The translations under genes and the position numbers were made by a program. A DNA stretch of 64,000 bases from JAXLSZ01 sp046330315. Its GTDB lineage: Bacteria; Actinomycetota; Thermoleophilia; Solirubrobacterales; 70-9. The notes under the pieces were generated by a model that saw only the letters and a program-made list of their open reading frames with translations, had not been told where the DNA came from and made no database searches. Where the stretch lies: positions 124,001-188,000 of the forward strand of contig JAXLSZ010000005.1 in the NCBI GenBank assembly GCA_046330315.1, given 5' to 3'. Shown piece after piece: positions 33,622 through 43,002 of the stretch (positions are counted from its first letter, which is position 1; every line of letters starts with the position of its first letter).

Positions 33622-34619
33622 CCCTGCCGCTCGCCGACACCAGCATCGTCGACGCCACCTGGGTGATGATCGTCAAGTCGCTGGTGATCTTCGCGGTCAT
33701 CTTCGCGATCCTGCCCGTCCTCACGGTCGCCGAGCGCAAGCTGATCGGCCGCTTCCAGAACCGCTACGGCCCAAACCGGGTGGGTCCCTACGGGCTGCTG
33801 CAGCCGCTCGCCGACGTCGGCAAGCTGATCTCCAAGCAGGCGTTCCGTCCCGACGCGGCGATCCCGGCGCTCTTCGTGCTCGGCCCGCTGCTGCCGGTCC
33901 TCTCCGGGATCCTCGCGCTGGCCATCCTTCCCTTCGGCGACGTCCAGGGGGGCGTCGGCCTCTACGGGATAGACGTCTCGATCGGGATCCTCTACTTCTT
34001 CGCGGTCGGCTCGATCGCCTTCTACGGCCTGCTGATCGGCGGCTGGGCCTCGGGGTCGAAGTACAGCTTCCTCGGCGCGATGCGCTCCGCCGCGCAGCTG
34101 ATCTCCTACGAGGTGGCGATGGGGCTCTCGCTGCTCGGGGTGATCATGATGGCCGGCTCGCTCTCGCTGGTGGACATCGTCAAGGCCCAGAACCAGGTCT
34201 GGTTCATCGTCCCGCAGATCCTCGGGTTCCTGATCTTCCTGCTCGCCGGCTTCGCGGAGACCAACCGGGCGCCGTTCGACCTCCCCGAGGCCGACGCGGA
34301 GCTGGTCCAGGGGTTCATGACCGAGTATGGAGGGATGCGCTTCGGCTCCTTCCTGCTCGTCGAGTACCTGGAGATCATGGTCGTCTCGGGAATCGCCGCG
34401 GCGATGTTCCTGGGCGGCTGGATGGGACCGGGGCCCTCCTGGCTGGACCCTGTCTGGATGCTGGCCAAGATGATGGCGCTGGTCTTCGTCTTCATCTGGG
34501 TCAGGGCCACCCTGCCGCGGCTCCGCTACGACCAGCTGATGCGACTGGGCTGGAAGGTGCTGCTGCCCCTGGCGACCCTCAACGTGCTGGTGACCGCGGT
34601 GCTGGTGGTGGTGACATGA
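33618..34619 (+). CDS. nuoH: NADH-quinone oxidoreductase subunit H
   Basis: 333 aa with eight membrane helices. It joins the peripheral arm to the membrane arm and forms the quinone tunnel. Signatures: AERKLIGRFQNRYGPNRVGP, QPLADVGKLISKQ, SYEVAMGLSLLGV, FAETNRAPFDLPEADAELV. ATGA overlaps with both neighbours. Confidence 0.97.
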   Translation: MTLPLADTSIVDATWVMIVKSLVIFAVIFAILPVLTVAERKLIGRFQNRYGPNRVGPYGLLQPLADVGKLISKQAFRPDAAIPALFVLGPLLPVLSGILALAILPFGDVQGGVGLYGIDVSIGILYFFAVGSIAFYGLLIGGWASGSKYSFLGAMRSAAQLISYEVAMGLSLLGVIMMAGSLSLVDIVKAQNQVWFIVPQILGFLIFLLAGFAETNRAPFDLPEADAELVQGFMTEYGGMRFGSFLLVEYLEIMVVSGIAAAMFLGGWMGPGPSWLDPVWMLAKMMALVFVFIWVRATLPRLRYDQLMRLGWKVLLPLATLNVLVTAVLVVVT

Positions 34620-35167
34620 GCCCGGCCGAGCGCTTCCCCTACCTGCGCGATCAGAGCGTGATCGAGGTCCAGCGCGGCCCCGAGCCGGGCGGGGCGGCCG
34701 GCGCGTACCGCGCCTTCGGGGAGACGCTGCGCGGCCTCAAGACCACCCTGGCGAGGGTGATCGAGGGGCCGATCACCATCCAGTACCCCGAGGAGAAGAC
34801 TCCCGTCTACCCGCGCTTCCGGGGCCGCCACCGGCTGCACCGCTTCGAGGACACCGGCCTGGAGAAGTGCGTCGGCTGCTCGCTCTGCGCGGCCGCCTGC
34901 CCGGCCGACTGCATCCGCGTCGTCGCCGCCGAGAACGACCCCGCCGACCGGGTCTCGGCCGGCGAGCGCTACGCCGCCGTCTACGAGATCAACCTCTCGC
35001 GCTGCATCTTCTGCGGCTACTGCGAGATCGCCTGCCCCTTCGACGCGATCACCATGGGCCACGACTACGAGATGTCCGACTACGACCGCTCCGACCTGAT
35101 CTTCACCAAGGAGATGCTGCTGGCCGAACCGATCGAACGCACCCCGCTGCGACGGGAGGGCGAGTGA
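34616..35167 (+). CDS. nuoI: NADH-quinone oxidoreductase subunit I
   Basis: 183 aa. It carries two [4Fe-4S] clusters (CVGCSLCAAACPADC and CIFCGYCEIACPFDA) that pass electrons to NuoB. An N-terminal amphipathic helix contacts the membrane arm. The stop overlaps the nuoJ start (TGATG). Confidence 0.97.
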   Translation: MSPAERFPYLRDQSVIEVQRGPEPGGAAGAYRAFGETLRGLKTTLARVIEGPITIQYPEEKTPVYPRFRGRHRLHRFEDTGLEKCVGCSLCAAACPADCIRVVAAENDPADRVSAGERYAAVYEINLSRCIFCGYCEIACPFDAITMGHDYEMSDYDRSDLIFTKEMLLAEPIERTPLRREGE

Positions 35168-35712
35168 TGGAGCAGGTCGTCTTCTTCGCCGCGGCGATCG
35201 GCGCCCTGGGCGGCGCGATCGCGGTGGTCGGCCTGCGCAACCCCTTCTACAGCGTGCTCGCGCTCGTCGTCCACCTGATCTCCCTGGCGGTGCTCTTCCT
35301 GCTGCTCCAGGCCGAGTTCCTGGCCGCCGCGCAGGTCGTCGTCTACGCAGGGGCGGTGATGGTCCTCTACGTCTTCGTCGCCGCCTACGTGGGCGGGATC
35401 GAGGAGCCCGTCTGGGAGCCGATCCCGGGCCAGCGGGTGCTCGCCCCGCTGCTCGCCGCGGCGCTGTTCGTGGAGCTCTCGATCGCCGTCCTGGGCTCCG
35501 CGCTGAAGTCGCTGGGCACGCACGGGCCCCAGGTCGCCGACGGCTTCGGCGCCCCCTCCCGGATCGGGACGCTGATGCTCGAGAGGTTCCTCGTCCCCTT
35601 CGAGGCCGCCTCGATGCTGCTCCTGCTCGGCGCCGTCGGGGCCGTCGTCCTCGCCGCCCGCCGCCGCTCCGCCGACCCCGCGGAGCGGCCCGTGGAAAGG
35701 AGGCCGGCGTGA
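35167..35712 (+). CDS. nuoJ: NADH-quinone oxidoreductase subunit J
   Basis: 181 aa with five membrane helices. The conserved VVYAGAVMVLYVFV helix is present. The short basic tail (RRRSADPAERPVERRPA) is hydrophilic. Overlaps nuoK by GTGA. Confidence 0.94.
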   Translation: MEQVVFFAAAIGALGGAIAVVGLRNPFYSVLALVVHLISLAVLFLLLQAEFLAAAQVVVYAGAVMVLYVFVAAYVGGIEEPVWEPIPGQRVLAPLLAAALFVELSIAVLGSALKSLGTHGPQVADGFGAPSRIGTLMLERFLVPFEAASMLLLLGAVGAVVLAARRRSADPAERPVERRPA

Positions 35713-36008
35713 ACCTCGAGTGGTACCTCGTCCTCTCCGGCCTGCTGTTCGCGATCGGCGCGGCGGGGGTGCTGGTCCGGCGCAGCCCGGTGGTGATCCT
35801 GCTCTGCCTGGAGCTGATGCTCAACGCGGGCAACCTGGCGCTGATCACCTTCAGCCGGATGGTCGGCAACCAGCAGGGGCAGGTCTTCGCGCTGATCGTG
35901 ATGGTCGTCGCCGCCTGCGAGGTGGTGGTCGGGCTCGGCCTGATCGTCGCGATCTTCCGCCGCCGCCTGCCGCTCAACGTCGACCAGCTGAGGGGGCTGC
36001 GGGGATGA
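35709..36008 (+). CDS. nuoK: NADH-quinone oxidoreductase subunit K
   Basis: 99 aa with three membrane helices and conserved Glu in CLELMLNAGNL and AACEVVVGLGLIV, which belong to the proton path. GTG start overlaps the nuoJ stop. Confidence 0.95.
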   Translation: MNLEWYLVLSGLLFAIGAAGVLVRRSPVVILLCLELMLNAGNLALITFSRMVGNQQGQVFALIVMVVAACEVVVGLGLIVAIFRRRLPLNVDQLRGLRG

Positions 36009-38014
36009 GCGTCACCGCCTGGGCATGGCTGGTCCTCGCCTTCCCGCTCGCCGGCTCGATCGCGATCGGGCTCTCCTTCCGCTCGGTCCCCTCCCGGATC
36101 GCCGGCATCGCCGGGGTGGCCGCGGTCGGCCTCGCCTTCCTCTGCGCCCTCGGCGCGCTGCTCACCATGCTCGGCGACCCGGCCGAGTCGCGCTCCTACA
36201 CCTCGACGCTGTGGGACTACGCGAACGCCGCCGGGCTCGACATCAAGCTCGGGATCCTCGTCGACCCGCTCTCGATGTTCATGGTCCTGGTGGTCACCGG
36301 GGTCTCGACCCTGATCCACCTCTACTCGTTCGGCTACATGAAGTCGGACCGCGGCTACCACCGCTTCTTCAGCTACCTCAACTTCTTCGTCTTCTCGATG
36401 CTGCTGCTGGTCCTGGCCGGGAACTTCGTCCTGCTGATCGTCGGCTGGGCCTTCGTCGGCTTCGCCTCCTACGCGCTGATCAGCTTCTGGTACCGGCGCA
36501 CCACCGCGACGTCCGCCGGGATGAAGGCCTTCGTGATCAACGTGGTCGGCGACATCGGGCTCACCCTCGCCGCCTTCCTGATCTTCCGCGAGATCGGCTC
36601 CTTCGACTACGGCACGGTCTTCGCCAAGGCGCCCGAGACGTTCACGACGAACCAGGGGACGATCGTCGCGATCTGCCTGCTGCTGCTGCTGGGCGCCTTC
36701 GCCAAGTCGGCCCAACTCCCCCTCCACACCTGGCTCCCGGACGCGATGGAGGGGCCGACGCCGGTCTCCGCCCTGATCCACGCCGCGACCATGGTGACCG
36801 CGGGTGTCTACCTGATCGCCCGCACCCACGTGCTCTTCGGCCTCGCCCCCACCGCCGCCGACATCTCCGCCCTCATCGGCCTGGCGACGCTGCTGGTCGC
36901 CGGGACGATCGCGCTGGTCATGACCGACCTCAAACGCGCGATCGCCTACTCGACGATGAGCCAGATCGGCTACATGATCGTCGGGGTCTCGATCGGCGCC
37001 TTCGGCGCCGGGATGTTCCACCTGATGACCCACGCCTTCTTCAAGGCCCTGCTGTTCATGGCGGCCGGCTCGATCATCGCCGCGATGGCCAACAACCAGG
37101 ACATCGACCGGATGAGCGGCTTCTGGAAGGCGATGCGTTTCACCTCGGTCCTCTTCCTGATCGGAAGCCTGGCGCTGGCCGCCTTCCCGCTCACCTCGGG
37201 CTTCTTCTCCAAGGACGAGATCCTCGGCTACGCCTGGGCGCGGGGCGGCTTCTATGAGATCTTCACGATCGGCGGCTACATCGGGGCGCTGCTAACCGCG
37301 ATCTACAGCTTCCGCCTGGTCTTCCGGGTCCTCCCCGGGGATCCCTGCGAGGAGGCCCGTGAGCTGATCGACACCGGCCACGTCACGCACGCCGAGCCCC
37401 GCAACCCGGCCACCGGCGAGACCGAGGACGCCGACGTCGGCTTTCCCGGGCCCGAGCACCACATCGCCGAGCAGTCGGCCTCGATGCGGATCGCGATGGC
37501 GGTCCTCGGATTCCTCGCCCTGTTCGGCGGCCTCGTGCAGGTGCCGGGGGTGGACGACGTGATCACCAAGTTCCTCGAGCCGGTCTTCTCCGACTCGCCG
37601 CTGGCCTCGATCCAGCCTGTGATCCTCGCCGACTGGGAGGGCCTGGCGGTCGGCGGCGTGATCTCGATCCTGGGCATCTGGATCGCCCACTACTGCTACG
37701 TCGCCCAGCCGGCGACGCCGGCGATCCTTCGCGAGCGCCTGCGCCCGCTCTACGTTCTCTTCGTCAACAAGTGGTACTTCGACGAGGCGATCGACCTCCT
37801 CGTCGTCCGCCCGGCCCTCGCGGTCGGCCGCTTCGCCTCCCGCAGCTTCGAGCGGCTGGTCGTCGACGGTCTGGTCACCGGGGCGACGGACCTCGTCCGC
37901 GGCGCCGGCGGCATGGTCCGCGGCGCCCAGTCCGGCTTCGTCCGCGCCTATGCGCTGCTCCTCTTCGGCGGCTTCGCCGCCCTCGCCCTCTACTTCCTGA
38001 TCGTGAGCTCCTGA
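36005..38014 (+). CDS. nuoL: NADH-quinone oxidoreductase subunit L
   Basis: 669 aa, a proton-pumping antiporter-like subunit. Core motifs: GWAFVGFASYALISFWY, KSAQLPLHTWLPDAMEGPTP, and ALIHAATMVTAGVYL. A C-terminal lateral helix follows KWYFDEAIDLLVVRP. The insert after TM 12 is rich in His, Glu and Pro (PRNPATGETEDADVGFPGP). Overlaps nuoM by TGATG. Confidence 0.97.
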   Translation: MSVTAWAWLVLAFPLAGSIAIGLSFRSVPSRIAGIAGVAAVGLAFLCALGALLTMLGDPAESRSYTSTLWDYANAAGLDIKLGILVDPLSMFMVLVVTGVSTLIHLYSFGYMKSDRGYHRFFSYLNFFVFSMLLLVLAGNFVLLIVGWAFVGFASYALISFWYRRTTATSAGMKAFVINVVGDIGLTLAAFLIFREIGSFDYGTVFAKAPETFTTNQGTIVAICLLLLLGAFAKSAQLPLHTWLPDAMEGPTPVSALIHAATMVTAGVYLIARTHVLFGLAPTAADISALIGLATLLVAGTIALVMTDLKRAIAYSTMSQIGYMIVGVSIGAFGAGMFHLMTHAFFKALLFMAAGSIIAAMANNQDIDRMSGFWKAMRFTSVLFLIGSLALAAFPLTSGFFSKDEILGYAWARGGFYEIFTIGGYIGALLTAIYSFRLVFRVLPGDPCEEARELIDTGHVTHAEPRNPATGETEDADVGFPGPEHHIAEQSASMRIAMAVLGFLALFGGLVQVPGVDDVITKFLEPVFSDSPLASIQPVILADWEGLAVGGVISILGIWIAHYCYVAQPATPAILRERLRPLYVLFVNKWYFDEAIDLLVVRPALAVGRFASRSFERLVVDGLVTGATDLVRGAGGMVRGAQSGFVRAYALLLFGGFAALALYFLIVSS

Positions 38015-39561
38015 TGGTCAACTCGGTCCTCTGGACACCCCTCGCGTTCGGCCTGCTCGGCCTGCTGGTGCCCTCGCGGTCGGTGCGCTGGTGGGCGGTG
38101 GCGGGCTCGATCGTCACCCTGGGGCTCGCCGTGGCGCTGCTCGCCGGCTTCGACTCCGGGGCCGGGATGCAGGACACCGTGGACGTCACCTGGATCTCGG
38201 GGCTGGGCGTCGACTACCAGCTCGGCGTGGACGGGCTCAACGTCTTCCTGGTGCTGCTCACCGCGGTCACCTGGGCGGCTGCCACCACCTTCGCCGCGAT
38301 GCGCGAGCAGGAGCGGCCGAGGCTCTTCTACCTCTTCATGGGGCTCGCCGAGACCGCGGTGATGGGCGCCTTCCTGACCCAGGACCTGCTCCTCTTCGTC
38401 CTCTTCTTCGACCTGATGCTGGTCCCGTTCTATTTCCTGTTCGGGATCTGGGGCACCGACCACCCCGACGGGGTGAAGGCCTCGGCGGCGACGCTGAAGA
38501 TGATCGTCTACACCCTGGTCGGCTCGCTGCTGATGCTGGTCGCCGCGATCGCCACGGCGATCATCGCCGCGGACGGCGGGCACCTCAGCTTCTCCCTGGC
38601 CGACCTCCAGAGCCACACGATCGGGACCGGCAGCCAGCGCTGGGTCTTCTGGTTCTTCGCGGCCGCCTTCCTGATCAAGATGCCGGCCTTCCTGGTCCAC
38701 GGCTGGATGCCCGATGCCTACCGGGCGGCGCCGCTGCCGGTGCTGATCGCCTTCGCCGCGGTCCTCTCGAAGGTCGCCGCCTACGGCTTCCTGCGCATCG
38801 TTCTGCCCCTCTTCCCCGACGCGGCCGTCGAGTTCCAGGAGGTGATCCTGGTGATCGCGATCGCCTCGATCCTCTACGGATCGGTGATGGCCTTCACCCA
38901 GACCAACCTGCGGCTGGTCGCCGGCTACTCCTCGGTGGCCCAGCTCGGCTTCGTCACCGCCGGGATCTTCGCCCTGCGCGCCGACGGGGCCGACGGGGCG
39001 GTGCTGCAGATGGTCAACCACGGCCTCGTGGTGGTCGGCCTGATCGTGATCATCGCGATCCTCGCCGAGCGCACCGGGACCGAGGACCTGACCCGCATGG
39101 GAGGGATGGCGACCCGCGCGCCGGTGCTGGCGGCCCTCTTCCTGATCGTCACGCTGGCGACGCTGGCGATGCCCGGCTCGGCCAACTTCATCGGCGAGTT
39201 CTACATTCTCAACGGTCTCTTCCAGGCGAAGATCGTCTACGCGGTGATCGCCATGGCGGGGGTGGCGATGGCCGCCTACTACGCGCTGCGCCTCTACCAG
39301 CGCACCATGCACAACCGCAAGCCCGGTGCCATGGAGTCCCGGGAGATCTCGCCGCGCGACGGGCTGGTCCTGGTGCCCCTGGTGCTCTGCGTGCTCGGCC
39401 TGGCCCTCTACCCGAACCTGATCCTGAGCCGCAGCGAGTCGGCGACCTCGGCGGCCGTGTCCGCGACGTCCTCGGAGCCCTCGGGCACCCTCGCGGACGG
39501 TGCCTCGCCGCGGCCGGCCGGCTGGGAGGGCCAAAGGACCAGTGAGGTGAGCGCGCAGTGA
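38014..39561 (+). CDS. nuoM: NADH-quinone oxidoreductase subunit M
   Basis: 515 aa with about 14 helices. Antiporter-like subunit: MGLAETAVMGAFLTQDLLLFVLFFDLMLVPFYF begins the conserved core in part, with Lys and His in IKMPAFLVHGWMPDAYRAAP. The C-terminal tail is Ser-rich (SEPSGTLADGASPRP). Overlaps nuoN by GTGA. Confidence 0.96.
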   Translation: MVNSVLWTPLAFGLLGLLVPSRSVRWWAVAGSIVTLGLAVALLAGFDSGAGMQDTVDVTWISGLGVDYQLGVDGLNVFLVLLTAVTWAAATTFAAMREQERPRLFYLFMGLAETAVMGAFLTQDLLLFVLFFDLMLVPFYFLFGIWGTDHPDGVKASAATLKMIVYTLVGSLLMLVAAIATAIIAADGGHLSFSLADLQSHTIGTGSQRWVFWFFAAAFLIKMPAFLVHGWMPDAYRAAPLPVLIAFAAVLSKVAAYGFLRIVLPLFPDAAVEFQEVILVIAIASILYGSVMAFTQTNLRLVAGYSSVAQLGFVTAGIFALRADGADGAVLQMVNHGLVVVGLIVIIAILAERTGTEDLTRMGGMATRAPVLAALFLIVTLATLAMPGSANFIGEFYILNGLFQAKIVYAVIAMAGVAMAAYYALRLYQRTMHNRKPGAMESREISPRDGLVLVPLVLCVLGLALYPNLILSRSESATSAAVSATSSEPSGTLADGASPRPAGWEGQRTSEVSAQ

Positions 39562-41105
39562 CCCTTGCCTTCGTCGCCCCCCATGTCGACTACGGCGGCC
39601 TCTCGCCGATCATCGCCCTGACCGCGGGGACCTGCCTGGTGCTGCTGACCTCGGTGGTCGGGCCGATGCGCCGCTCCGCCGCGGACCTGACGCTACTCAC
39701 CCTCGCGGTCACGGCCGGCCTCTTGATCTGGCGCTGGAACGACCCCGTCGACCTGGTCTCCGGCGCCCTGCGCATGGACGACCTGGCGATCGCGATCTCG
39801 CTGATCGCCCTCGCGGCTGCCGCCTTCACGGTGCTGTTCTCGCTGCGCGAGCCGGCCGCCGACCGGGCCGGGCCGGGCGAGTACCACGCCCTGCTGCTGG
39901 GCTCGGTGCTCGGGATGGTGCTGCTGGCCTCGGCCCAGAACCTGGTCAGCTTCTTCGTCGCGATCGAGACCCTCTCGATCCCGCTTTACGTGCTCTGCGC
40001 GACCAACCTGCGCCACGCCGAGTCGCTGGAGTCGGGGCTCAAGTACCTGATCGTCGGCTCGCTGGGCTCGGCGACCCTGCTCTACGGGATGGCCTTCCTC
40101 TACGGCGGCTCGGGCTCGACGGACTTCGCCTCGATCGCCTCGGGGATCTCCGGCCAGGGCCTGACCGGAGATCCCCTGGTCGGAGTCGGAATCGCGCTCA
40201 CCGCGGTCGGGTTGGCCTTCAAGACCTCGGTCGCGCCCTTCCACCAGTGGACCCCTGACGTCTACGAGGGCGCTCCAACACCGGTGACGGCCTTCATGGC
40301 GGTGGCGACCAAGGCCGCGGCCTTCGCCGTCTTCGCGCGCTTCTTCATCGTCGCCCTCGCCCCCTCGGCCGGGGACTGGGACACCGCCCTCGCGGTGCTG
40401 GCGGCGGTCTCGATCGTGGTCGGCAACGTCGGCGCCCTCGGCCAGCGCTCCCTGAAGCGGCTGCTCGGCTACTCGGGGATCGCTCAGGCCGGGTACATGC
40501 TGGGTGGCATCGTGGTCGCCTCCGAGCAGGGGGTCAGCGCCCTCGTCTTCTACCTGGCGGTGTACCTGCTGATGAACATGGCCGCCTTCGCGGTGATCGT
40601 GGCGCGTGAGCGGGAGACGACCTTCGGCGACGGCATCGGCGCGGTCGAGGGCCTGGGGTCCGAGAGGCCGCTGCTCGCCTGGACGCTGACCATCTCGATG
40701 CTCGGTCTCGCCGGCCTGCCGGCGACCGCCGGCTTCATCGGCAAGATCTACCTGATCGAGGCCCTGGTCGAGGGCGACTTCACCTGGCTCGCCGTCTTCA
40801 TCGCCGTAGGCACGATGATCTCGCTCGCCTACTACCTGAGGGTCGTCGCGGCCGTCTGGATGCGCCAGGCACCCGCGGGGGCTGCGCGAGCAGGCGGCGA
40901 GCGGCGTGGTGGAGAGGCGGCGATGCCCGCGATCGCCGGCGCCTCGCCGGAGGCCGACGCCCCCGACCCCACGGCAGGGCTTCGCGGGAGCATCACCGTC
41001 CCCGCCGTGCTGGCAGCGGCGGGCACGGTCTTCTTCGGGATCGTCCCCCAGCCGCTGGTCGAATTCGCCGAGCACGCCGGCGCCTCGCTCGCCCACTACC
41101 TCTAG
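39558..41105 (+). CDS. nuoN: NADH-quinone oxidoreductase subunit N
   Basis: 515 aa with about 14 helices. Core motifs: SFFVAIETLSIPLYVLCA, FKTSVAPFHQWTPDVYEGAP, and GYSGIAQAGYMLGG. The last gene of the operon; a nested hairpin at 41147-41185 follows. A hydrophilic loop near the C-terminus (AGGERRGGEAAMPAIAGASP) is longer than usual. Confidence 0.96.
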   Translation: MTLAFVAPHVDYGGLSPIIALTAGTCLVLLTSVVGPMRRSAADLTLLTLAVTAGLLIWRWNDPVDLVSGALRMDDLAIAISLIALAAAAFTVLFSLREPAADRAGPGEYHALLLGSVLGMVLLASAQNLVSFFVAIETLSIPLYVLCATNLRHAESLESGLKYLIVGSLGSATLLYGMAFLYGGSGSTDFASIASGISGQGLTGDPLVGVGIALTAVGLAFKTSVAPFHQWTPDVYEGAPTPVTAFMAVATKAAAFAVFARFFIVALAPSAGDWDTALAVLAAVSIVVGNVGALGQRSLKRLLGYSGIAQAGYMLGGIVVASEQGVSALVFYLAVYLLMNMAAFAVIVARERETTFGDGIGAVEGLGSERPLLAWTLTISMLGLAGLPATAGFIGKIYLIEALVEGDFTWLAVFIAVGTMISLAYYLRVVAAVWMRQAPAGAARAGGERRGGEAAMPAIAGASPEADAPDPTAGLRGSITVPAVLAAAGTVFFGIVPQPLVEFAEHAGASLAHYL

Positions 41106-41146
41106 GGCGCAGCGCCGCGAAGATCGGCGGGGCCGCCGCGCCGGTC

Positions 41147-41185
41147 GTGTGGAGTTTTTCTGCCATGGGCATCGAAACTCCACAC
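41147..41185. terminator. Nested hairpin after nuoN
   Basis: Outer arms GTGTGGAGTTT and AAACTCCACAC (11 bp perfect) enclose an inner stem TGCC-ATG-GGCA. The layout is the same as the GTGGGACCT family but the sequence differs. The place, just after the last nuo gene, suggests a terminator. Confidence 0.65.
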
Positions 41186-41219
41186 ACTCCTCGAAGGGCC
41201 GGGGGGAAGGGCCCGGAGA

Positions 41220-42356
41220 TTGACTCCACGCCGGCTGCCTGAGAAGCTTCCGGTCGTGAGCCTGCCGGGACAGCGTCGCGGGGAGGCAGGCCGGCGGGCC
41301 CGGGGAGCGGCCGGCGGCCTTCTCACCGCCCTCCTCGCCTCGGCGGGACTGATCCTCGCCGTCGGCGTGGCCTCCGGCTCGAGCCCCTTGGGGAAAGCCG
41401 GCTCGAGCCCCTTGGGGAAAGTCGGCTCGAGCCCCTTGGGGAAAGTCGGCTCGAGCCCCTTGGGGAAAGTCGGCTCGAGCCCCTTGGGGAAAGTCGGCTC
41501 GAGCCCCAGGGCGGGGCGAGGACCGCGTCTCGCGGCACGCGCGGGCTCGGAGTATGCAGCGCGCGCGGGCTCGGGCGGCGAGCTCGTTCGGGCATCTCAG
41601 ACCAATCCGGTGATCGACGAGTCCCACGACAACCCCGGCGGGCGGACGGGCGGGTTCGCCTTCTGCCCGGACAGCCACCCGAAGGTCCTCGGTGGCGGCG
41701 TCAGGATCGACGCCCAGAACATCGACATCGAAGTCGCCTCCACCCACGCCCGCTTCGACCCGACCACGCAGGACCCGGACATGTGGGTCGCCCAGGCCAA
41801 CGACAACAGCGGCCACGACTCTTCGATGACCACCACGGTGATCTGCGGGCGGGGGAACTTCGAGTACCCGGACGACTTCAACGAGGCCTCCCAGGGCTGC
41901 GGCGGGCCCTGCCCGGTCCAGGGCGTCGTCGAGTGCCCCGGCACCACCCGCATCACGGGCGGCGGGATCCACACCTCCGGCGATCATTTCGACGAGGTCT
42001 CCTCGACCCGCCCCGTGGACGGCAGCGACCGCAACTCCAAGCCAGACGACGCCTGGCTGGGAGAGGCGAGCCAGGGCTCGATGAGGGTGCAAGCGGTCTG
42101 CGCCCACAGGGGGCGGTTCAGGTACGTGCACACCGCCCGGCTGCCGCTGCCCGGCGGAGCCCAGCGCCGCGCATCGGTGACCTGCCCCGCTCACACCGAG
42201 CTGACCGGGGGCGGGGTCGACATCTCGGGTCACAGCTCGGCGCTGGAGGTCTCCGAGACCTACCCCGCGGGGAACGCCTGGAAGGGCGGCGCCATCAACG
42301 ACGGCCCGGGACCGGCGGAGACGTGGCAGGTCTTCGCCGTCTGCAGGGTCAGGTGA
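41220..42356 (+). CDS. Secreted Cys-Gly repeat protein with a tandem octapeptide
   Basis: 378 aa. A signal segment (GLLTALLASAGLILAVGVASG) is followed by five SSPLGK(A/V)G octapeptides, a linker and at least three beta-rich modules with a Gly triplet (KVLGGGVRI, CPGTTRITGGGIHT, CPAHTELTGGGVDI) and terminal Cys (VICGRG, AVCAHR, AVCRVR). These modules match those at 6333-7223. Probably an exported envelope protein. TTG at 41220 follows GGGGGGAAGGG; GTG 41256 is an alternative. Confidence 0.75.
   Translation: MTPRRLPEKLPVVSLPGQRRGEAGRRARGAAGGLLTALLASAGLILAVGVASGSSPLGKAGSSPLGKVGSSPLGKVGSSPLGKVGSSPLGKVGSSPRAGRGPRLAARAGSEYAARAGSGGELVRASQTNPVIDESHDNPGGRTGGFAFCPDSHPKVLGGGVRIDAQNIDIEVASTHARFDPTTQDPDMWVAQANDNSGHDSSMTTTVICGRGNFEYPDDFNEASQGCGGPCPVQGVVECPGTTRITGGGIHTSGDHFDEVSSTRPVDGSDRNSKPDDAWLGEASQGSMRVQAVCAHRGRFRYVHTARLPLPGGAQRRASVTCPAHTELTGGGVDISGHSSALEVSETYPAGNAWKGGAINDGPGPAETWQVFAVCRVR
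41388..41507. repeat. Five tandem 24-bp units encoding SSPLGKVG
   Basis: Five near-identical 24-bp units with CTCGAGCCCCTTGGGG at their core, coding the octapeptide SSPLGKVG (first copy SSPLGKAG). Copies are almost identical at DNA level, so copy number probably changes between strains. Confidence 0.9.
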
Positions 42357-42399
42357 GCGCGGCCGGGCTCCGCCCGGTGCAGAATGACCTCAGGCCCGA

Positions 42400-42507
42400 A
42401 CCTCGGTCAGCGGGACCCGGGCGCGGACCTCGGCCGGCGCGACCCGCCCCTGGACCTCGGCCGTCGGGACCCGGGCGCAGACCTCGGCCGGCGCGACCCG
42501 CCCCTGG
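42400..42507. repeat. 54-bp tandem repeat, two copies
   Basis: Two 54-bp units, each made of two related halves (ACCTCGGYCRKCGGGACCCG and a variant). They fill the space between convergent genes. Confidence 0.8.
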
Positions 42508-42514
42508 ACCCCGA

Positions 42515-42967
42515 TCAGCACGGCTCGAGAATGACCAGGGGGATCTCCCGCCCGGTTCGCCGCTGGTAGTCGCGGTAGCCGGAATAGGTCTCGACGGCCC
42601 GGGGCCAGAGGCGCTCGCGCTCGGCGGGCTCGGCGACGCGGGCGTGGACCCGGCGCCTCTCGCTGCCCACCCATACCTCGGTGTCGGGGTGGGCGCGCAG
42701 GTTGTGGAACCAGCCGGGGTTTCGCGGATGCCCCCCGCGGGAGGCGACCACGACCAGGTCGTCCCCGTCGCGGAAGTAGGTGAGGGGAGTGAACCTCTCG
42801 GTGCCGGTGCGGGCGCCGACGTGGTGAAGGAGGAGGGTCGGCGGGGTGCCGGGGAAGAAGCGGTGGCCGAGGTGCCCGCCGCTCGCCCGGTAGATCGCCG
42901 CGTGCATCCCGATCGCTCGGCGGAACAGCGGCGCCATCCGCTCGTCGATCTCGTCGCGCAGGCTCAC
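42515..42967 (-). CDS. DDN-like deazaflavin (F420)-dependent nitroreductase family protein
   Basis: 150 aa. The split-barrel family motifs are LLHHVGARTGTERFTPL, DGDDLVVVASRGGHPRNPGWFHNLRAHP and VWVGSERRRVHA. Members bind F420 and reduce quinones or nitro compounds. The start is GTG at 42967. It is divergent from a glyoxalase fragment 35 bp away. Confidence 0.85.
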   Translation of the reverse strand: MSLRDEIDERMAPLFRRAIGMHAAIYRASGGHLGHRFFPGTPPTLLLHHVGARTGTERFTPLTYFRDGDDLVVVASRGGHPRNPGWFHNLRAHPDTEVWVGSERRRVHARVAEPAERERLWPRAVETYSGYRDYQRRTGREIPLVILEPC

Positions 42968-43002
42968 GGCGCCAAGCGTCGCACACCGCGATCCTCCCGG
43001 CG

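Noticed and set aside
37990..39534. A 514-aa antisense frame over nuoM
   Set aside because: It is rich in Arg, His, Glu and Asp, with no recognisable domain, as expected for the antisense of a membrane protein.
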